Source of the DNA: Hypericum androsaemum
Taxonomy: Eukaryota; Streptophyta; Magnoliopsida; Malpighiales; Hypericaceae
NCBI GenBank assembly: GCA_963995505.1
Contig: OZ023198.1
Location: forward strand, 558,001-622,000
DNA: 64,000 nucleotides
Direction: 5' to 3'
The notes beneath the pieces are model-generated. The model ran no database searches, had not been told where the DNA came from, and was given only the letters and a program-made list of their open reading frames with translations. The position numbers and the translations under genes were made by a program. How positions within the stretch are numbered: position 1 is the first letter of the stretch; every line of letters starts with the position of its first letter. Positions 57,460-64,000 of this stretch are shown here, one piece after another.

Positions 57460-59000
57460 CTTAAGATGTTCATACTTTCCAAATTTTGGATGCGAATCAA
57501 ATCGTAAATTAACCATTTGTGTTGTGTACACATAAAAATTACATTAATTTTTTGTCCCAAGAGAGGTTATTTTGCTCTCAGTCCATGGATATTGGGAACC
57601 AGTATATATATATATATTTGCAATCGTGCGCAAACTGTTGTGTTAATGCGATTATCTTTTTCACGTAACTAGACAATCATGTTATCATATGAGGATCCTT
57701 TACTTTTTTTAGACTACTTAGTATCCCAATATTATTGTGCCGACCAATTCTAGTCGGGTTAACTAGTATTTAATACTGTCACGTTCTCAAGAGCTCGAAA
57801 TCGAGATCACTTGTTAAATTAGAACAACTCTCTCCGCAATTAATCTAAGTATTTGTTGGAAGAGTATCCTCTATATTATAAACTATAATTAGTATTAATA
57901 GAACTCTATCCACTAATAAAAATACGTTACTTTTCTTTCGGAAACATCAAATTTCAGTTGAATCTCACTGCATTCTATAACAATTGTATTAAAACATCAA
58001 GGTGATATTTCTCTGTGTTTAGCTTCTTTTTATCATCGACGCATATATTATTCATATATTTAGCTCATTTCTTATTTGATTTTATAAATTAATTTTTTCT
58101 TGATTTTTATTTTAGTAGATGTAATAAAATTTTCCTAAATCATATAAAATTATTTTTTCATCCATCCATAATAATTGTAATTTTTAATTATATAATGTAA
58201 AAAATAATAAGTGTTAAATATCACATAGTCGTCCGATCAGCCAAATTATAATTGATGGTCGTGATTAATATTTTTTTCCTCTTATTTTAAAAAGATTTAT
58301 GAAGTTACTTGAGAGATATTTATATCCATAATATTATTAGCCGCCTAAAAATATTGGACAAAAATGTCCCGCTTGTAAAGATAATATTTAGTTATATAAA
58401 GCGTTAAAATGTTCGAATTCTAAACACTTAATTATCAAGAGTTGGTCTCGTTGTTCTCATAGCGTCGAGTTGTCCCACCGCCGAGAATTGTTTCTAGCGC
58501 CAAGATTTGGAGAATCACGAGCATGAGTTTGTTTAAGTTTGGGAAGTAAAAGACCACGAACATCAAGGAAAAGACCATAGTGCCGAAAAAGAGGTGTTCA
58601 TAAACCTTACTGATATGATTTGAATATGCAACCATTAAACCTTTGGTCTTCTTTTTTTATTTCAAATTTGCTCCGAGCCATCCATGAACTCAAATTTCGA
58701 ATAATACAATAAGATAACTTCATATTGTATCGTGTGTTCATATATTTTATTAATTTATATCATGTTCTTCTTGTTCTGTCATTTAAATAACATATATATA
58801 TATTAAGATTATACATTTTTAAATAATACTTAATCATTTAAATGATTTCTCAAATTTTTATTCAAAAGAAGAATAATTTTTAGCAAAACAAATGATGTCT
58901 TAAGTTAAGTTACGCCGCCGACATCAAGTCAATGAGAGTCTCACGTTATACTGCGGATATCAAATCGAGTTTATTCGGATTCCATATTATTCTTCAGATC
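57460..59000. repeat. dispersed repeat blocks, copy A
   Basis: 57463-57990 resembles 63119-63420 (AAGATGTT...AAATTA, TAAATTAACNATNTGTG, ATCATGTTAT, TTTCTNTCGGAAAC). 58320-58680 resembles 61890-62440 (CCGC(C)TAAAAATATT..ACAAAAATG, TTTGAATATGCAACCATTAAAC). The copies are well diverged. Confidence 0.55.
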
Positions 59001-59099
59001 TATGTTAAAGGATAAATCGATAATTCAAGATACCACCATATGTGTTTTAAATTCTTTATTTTTTCTATTATTTTTTCGGTAGTTTTCCTTTTTGTGTGA

Positions 59100-59760
59100 A
59101 TTAATTAAGATATTTAATTACTCTCTAGTTAAATTTGGTACTTTCCGTAACAGGGAACATTTTCCTTGAAATAATATTAGGAAAGTTAATTACTCCATAA
59201 TCGAATATGATAGGTTCCATAATGTGAATGTTAATTACTTTGTAGTCAAATATGGTAGGTTCCATAAAAGGAAATTTAATTATTTTGTAGTCAAATATAG
59301 TAGGTTCCATAAAAGGAAATTTAGTTATTTTGTAGTCAAGAATGGTAGGTTCCATAATTAAAAGTTAATTACCCTATATTTAAATATGATAGGTTCCATT
59401 ATAGGAAAATGACTTTGTAGTCAAATATGATATGTTCAACAAATTATGTGAAATATTTTTAGAAAAGTTAATTAGGGGATTTTTGTGTGTGAAATAATAT
59501 AAGGAAAGTTAATTATTATATAATCACATTTGATAGGTTCCATAATAGGAAAGTTAATTACCTAAAATATTTTTAGGAAATTTAATTACGTGAAATATTT
59601 TTAGGAAAGTTAATTACTCTCTAGTCAAATTTGGTAGTTTACATAATTGGAGATGCTTTTTTTTCTCTTTGCGTGAAATATTATTGTGGAATTTAATTAC
59701 TCTATAATAAAATCTGGCAGTTTCCATGATAGGAAATCAACTTTTTTATTATGGAAACTA
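59100..59760. repeat. AT-rich minisatellite array A, about 45-base unit
   Basis: Units such as TTAATTACTTTGTAGTCAAA then TATGGTAGGTTCCATAAAAGG recur from about 59110 on. Well-formed units start near 59186, 59230, 59276, 59320 and 59364; later ones are more worn. The repeats keep a frame open on the minus strand, which explains an otherwise gene-like reading frame. Confidence 0.8.
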
Positions 59761-60700
59761 GCAAATTGATTAGATAATAATTAACTTTTCTAAAAAAAAT
59801 TTACACAAGATGAGTATTTTTTTCCTGTTTTGAAACTAGAAAATTTGACTTAGAGAATAATTAACTTTACTAATTATATTCTACACAAGATTATTAGATT
59901 AATAAATTTGCCTTATATTAATACTGCAAAAATAGAAGCTTTTAAAAAAGAAAATTTTTATGATAATATTTTCAATGTTGAATTGACCTTTATTGAATTC
60001 AGACGTGTCACTTTTGAATGATTAGTTGGTTCACTAGATATCAAGATATCACATAATTTAAAAAAAATTATGAACCTTCCAAATTGGGCTAGGACCATAT
60101 GCTCGCCTATATAAGATGATATTTTCATTCTTCATTTCCCAAATTAAGTTTATGTTTGCTTTTCTCGCTTTCATGATATGGTGTTGCTAGTCTCTCTCTC
60201 TTTTCAGGCGTGGTGATATCATGTATATAAATTAATTGTCTAATTTATCTGAATATGTATTAATTTAGTCGATTTTCTATATATAGGTGTCGGTTTCAAA
60301 TATATTTACTTGATTAAGGTCACAAAATGGGAGATTTACATGTAATATGTGCCCTTTACAAATGGGTTATTCGTATTGTTATATAACTAAAGTCAAAGTT
60401 TTTGTGAACTTATACTCAAACAATAGGAATATGTGGGAAATTGAAACCAAGCAACTGATCAGTTTTTCCTTCAATAAAAATCTCACCAATTAAAATGTAT
60501 CATTTTGCAGGTTTTTTGGGACAGAAATGAAAGAAGTATATATACCAATCAGCCAATTTCAAATTGTTGATAATATAAAATTCTAAAAATTCAATTTATT
60601 TACTTCACTGGAAAACAAAATTCCGACTCACTTCAAATTTTTGAGACCATGAAAATTTGGGAAAAGAAAAAATTTGGATTATCCAAAAAGGAAAATTTAT
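59761..60700. other. AT-rich, no gene seen
   Basis: No protein-like frame or clear element ends. Confidence 0.4.
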
Positions 60701-60789
60701 AATAATGTGGATCGATGGAAATCTTACATCATGTATTAATTTCAAGTCAAAGTTTGACTCTTGCTTTATATGAGTTGTCATGGTTGCCT

Positions 60790-61411
60790 TGGCATTTGAG
60801 CCGATCACCACACTACAAAGTGATCGGTGAAAGCCTCTCCCTGCCCCAACTTCACGTCTCCATGTTGGATCCTCAGAATGGCACAGACCTTAGGCTTTGT
60901 TCCGACGTCAAAAATGGTCTCCACACAAAGCATTTACTACAACGAGGCTGGATCACCTAAGTAAAGGTTTGTGCTTTTATTGGTTGGTTAGTGAGGGCTC
61001 ATGTTGTTTTTGTTCCTCTTGGCATCCAGTTGAAGAAGATGAAAGTGCAAATTTCTGACGCCAACAAGCAGGAGATGATCGCTTCGTTTGTGGTGATCAA
61101 GCCGCTGGCCAAACTCCTGAGGTTGCCACCCAGTTCTTGCAGGTAAAACCCAGTGAAAAAAAACTGACTTTACGTTTATTAGATGATAAAGTTTTTATCT
61201 TTGGAACTGAAATCGTAGTTGGTCAAAATGGGTCTGTTGCTTTAGATTAAGATGGAGTTAGCTTTTTTGTGGGGTTTTAGCTAATGGACTGACATTGACA
61301 GAGTTTAGTTCTGAGAGCACAGGATGCAAATTGGAAACTTGAGGAGGATCAAACAGATGGCGTTCTTGTAATCAGCATTTTTCCCGAAATTGCTGATTTC
61401 CTTGGGTGACG
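60790..61411 (+). pseudogene. unrecognised gene fragment, two to three worn exons
   Basis: A GC-richer island with coding character in an AT desert. 60905-60959 reads STQSIYYNEAGSP up to a good donor (AA|GTAAAGG). 61036-61142 reads KMKVQISDANKQE, then in another frame RFVCGDQAAGQTPEVATQFL, up to CAG|GTAAAA. 61305-61408 reads SLVLRAQDANWKLEEDQTDG then VLVISIFPEIADFLG and a stop. The last two pieces join in frame; a frame break lies within the middle exon and the first junction does not keep frame. I do not recognise the family. A decayed copy of a small protein gene is the best reading. Confidence 0.5.
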
Positions 61412-61479
61412 GGAAGGAGATCGGGAGATGAATTTTTTTTTTTGGCTCCGTCTCTAATGGATTTTAAATGTACTCACGG

Positions 61480-62650
61480 GCAGTTAGAATAGAATCCTAA
61501 TGGGTCTCAATATGAATAAATATCTGATCATGTAATATTTTTAAGATGACAAACACATCATGTAAATTAATAATATATCGCTAATGACCGGAAAAATATT
61601 TTCAGGGTGTTATTTAACCTATTTAGAAAAGTACGAGAATTATGTGAACCACTTTCAAGTATAAGAGTTTATGTGAATCTTTTGAAATAGTAGAAAAAAT
61701 TATTTGACCTTTATTCTTACGTTTAATCATTTTATATCGAAAAAAGAATAGAGGTTAAATAATTTATAGTCTCTCTGATTTTCAAAAATATAATCGATAG
61801 TTAAGATTAGTCCTTTTTTTCCCTCTCAATTGGAAAAACAAATTCCGAAACTCTCAGAGAGTTCTTTATGTGCAAAATGCCATTAACCGCTTAAAATATT
61901 AGACAAAAATGCTCCACGTATAAAAATAATACACTGTCAATATTTTTATAAGCTGCTCGATATAAACCGTTGCAAAGTTCAAAGTCGACATTCTTAGTTA
62001 ACAAAAGTTCTCGTAGCGCTAAGAATCCTTCGTAGCACTTGTCTTCGGAGAATCGTGAGACTGAGTTTAAAGCCAAGTTTCGGAAGTAAGTGAAGAACTA
62101 AGTGTGCCAGGAAAGTACCTTAGTGCCGAAGAAGTGTACACGAGAGTGAAAAGTTCGTGTTGTCGTTTGATAGAGTCGAACACTAGAAGACTTCCTAGCA
62201 CCGGGAAAGCACTGTAGCGCTCAAAATAAAAATATTTATGCCATCAATGTTGTGCATTTGTTACTAAAGATGCTCCTCCAAATATAAACCGGGTTGAAAT
62301 CTAGATGAGAGGTAACATTAATTTATCAACCAATCTCACCACTCAATGATAAGGTTTGAATATCCCCTAAAAAAATGATAAGGTTTGAATATGCAACCAT
62401 TAAACTTTTGATACTCTTTTATTTATCAAATTGGCTCTAAGTGTTTCATGATCTCAATCTTTTAAGGATACCAATCAAGACAACTTCAGGTTTCATACAT
62501 TTTATTAAACTAATATATTGTTCTTCTAATATATTTTCTGGATGCATTCTTTAGTTTTTTTTTTCCTGATTTTCCCAGTGTCTCAAGTTATGCCATCAAC
62601 TCAGGTTTGGGTCTCACATTGCACCGGGGATATCAAATCAATCTTATACA
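61480..62650. repeat. dispersed repeat block, copy B
   Basis: From about 61890 it parallels 58320-59000, with extra internal sequence such as a short direct repeat, AATGATAAGGTTTGAATAT, at 62345 and 62375. Confidence 0.5.
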
Positions 62651-62699
62651 CATCCATATCAATGTATAAGTCAAATATGGGAAACGTTTCCTTTATGTG

Positions 62700-63115
62700 T
62701 GAACTAATATTAATTACTTTGTAGTCAATTATGGTAGGTTCCATGTTAAGAAATTTAATTACGTGAAATATTTTTAGGAAGTTAATTACTCTCTGATCAA
62801 TTTTGGTAGTTTATTTATTAGGATAAGATTTTCTTCTCTGTGTAAAATAATATTAGGAAAGTTAATTACTCTCTAGTCAAATTTGGTATGTCCATATCAG
62901 GAAATTTCATTATGGAAATATTATTAGGAACGTTAATTACTTTGTATTTAAATTGGTAGTTTCCATTAAAGAAGATTTAATTACGTGAAAGATTTTTGGG
63001 AAAGTTAATTAGTGTCTTGTCAAATTTGGTAGTTTCTTTAATAAGAGCAGAATTTTTAATTTTGTGTTAAATGATACTAGTAGAGTTAATTACTCTCTAG
63101 TCAATTATGGTAAAA
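62700..63115. repeat. AT-rich minisatellite array B
   Basis: Same unit type as array A (AATTACTTTGTAGTCAATTA, TGGTAGGTTCCAT; GTTAATTACTCTCTAGTCAA), more diverged. Confidence 0.7.
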
Positions 63116-64000
63116 ATTAAGATGTTGTACTTGCCAAATTATCTAGGCGACTCAAGTTGTAAATTAACAATCTGTGCATATATAAGCATTACATTCATTT
63201 TATATTCCATGAATGGATTTTGGTACCGAATGAACATCTTATTTTATTTTTGGAGTCGCTGCGAACAAACATGATTACTTTCTCATGTGCTTTGATAATC
63301 ATGTTATACCTGATAGGATCCTCTACGTTCTAAACTATGATTATCCACTTATAAAAAAATATATTCATTTTCTGTCGGAAACTTAGTGCAATCGAGAACG
63401 ATTGTATTGAAACATCACACACACACAATGTGGTTGAGATAACTAAATAGTATGATTGTGGCAAGGTAAAAAGAACGTACGATGATTTGGCGAATAGTAC
63501 TATTGTCTGGGATCCAATTTCTTTTCTTAGGTAGTACAATACTTTTTAATTCTCGCCTAATTTTCCACAGCCTATTTTTTTTAAGGAAGAAGCTACAATT
63601 TCATTAACTAAATATAATATATCTTACTATAATAATGTAAACCTCCTTTTTTGGTGTGTCACCTGGAAATGACACAAGTGCCCTTTTAGTTATTCAACGA
63701 GCTCTACTGCTCGCATTGCTGAGTGATCTATACAAGAATGCTAATGCAGCTGCCCCCCAAGCATATTTACCAGCTTTATCAAAATCCTCAAATAGCGGAA
63801 GATAAAGCACCGGCACTGTGTTTCCAGTGGTCGTCGAAAAAATGGTGCTACCCACCAGATAGAGAAGGTACGCCCTTGTTAATCATAAAAAAAACTCCTT
63901 CAACTCATATCAAACATGAGTACGTCAAATATCCTCCGAGCATAAAGGTAAATCCATAATCTTGGTAAACTAATCCGCTACTCGTTTTTTTAAAGATAGA
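63116..64000. other. repeat block B end and unannotated edge
   Basis: 63119-63420 belongs with 57463-57990. 63660-63960 has a 78-codon frame (63723-63959, +) that I cannot assign; it may be the edge of something cut by the window. Confidence 0.4.

Noticed and set aside
59125..59355. 76-codon frame with repeated MEPTIFDYK motifs
   Set aside because: The repetition comes from the 45-base minisatellite (a multiple of three), not from a protein gene.
1..64000. CRISPR arrays, bacterial operons, tRNA or rRNA genes
   Set aside because: None seen. The tRNA-Asp-like pieces at 18344-18422 are a primer site and an LTR motif, not a complete tRNA gene.

Overview
The window is nuclear DNA of a flowering plant, almost certainly a dicot. 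Its genes carry many short introns with AT-rich interiors, and the products are plant-specific or plastid proteins: DXR, a Dof factor, a CASP-like protein and a plant-type beta carbonic anhydrase. The space between genes is filled with LTR retrotransposons and non-autonomous DNA transposons. The species cannot be named from sequence alone.

Layout. 1-2000: intergenic DNA holding a 1.4 kb Mutator-like element (556-1956). 2101-3763: prefoldin subunit 4. 4351-5954: plastid-type phosphoglycerate-mutase-like protein lacking both catalytic histidines. 7669-8655: broken copy of a SIS3-like E3 ligase without its RING exons. 9980-11865: CASP-like protein (CASPL4A type). 12558-19969: complete, very young, non-autonomous Ty3/Gypsy-type LTR element (minus strand) that encodes only gag and protease. 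20274-22926: exosome subunit RRP40. 22599-28370: duplicated 3' end of RRP40, with a truncated Gypsy-type element between the copies. 28700-29175: RNase H remnant. 30757-34615 (minus): beta carbonic anhydrase whose 5' UTR intron carries a 1 kb inverted-repeat transposon. 38297-41563: DXR, the committed enzyme of the plastid MEP pathway. 42130-43170: second Mutator-like element. 44103-44420 and 55707-56571: hAT-type elements with clear 8 bp target duplications. 46318-46766 (minus): RNase H remnant. 47366-49920: non-autonomous Copia-type element. 52104-54156: Dof zinc-finger transcription factor. 57460-63440: repeat blocks with AT-rich minisatellite arrays surrounding a small broken gene fragment (60790-61410).

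The seven intact genes do not form a pathway; they are ordinary dispersed plant genes (protein folding, RNA decay, isoprenoid precursor supply, CO2 chemistry, membrane scaffolding, transcription). Exon structures were built by eye from splice sites and remembered family sequences, and summed exon lengths keep the frame in every intact gene. The most notable signals are three GC-AG introns in three neighbouring genes, a tRNA-Asp-like 5' segment inside an LTR next to its tRNA-Asp primer site, a 75-base intron apparently made of retroelement sequence, and a decayed tandem exon copy in the carbonic anhydrase gene. No wholly new multi-gene system was recognised.
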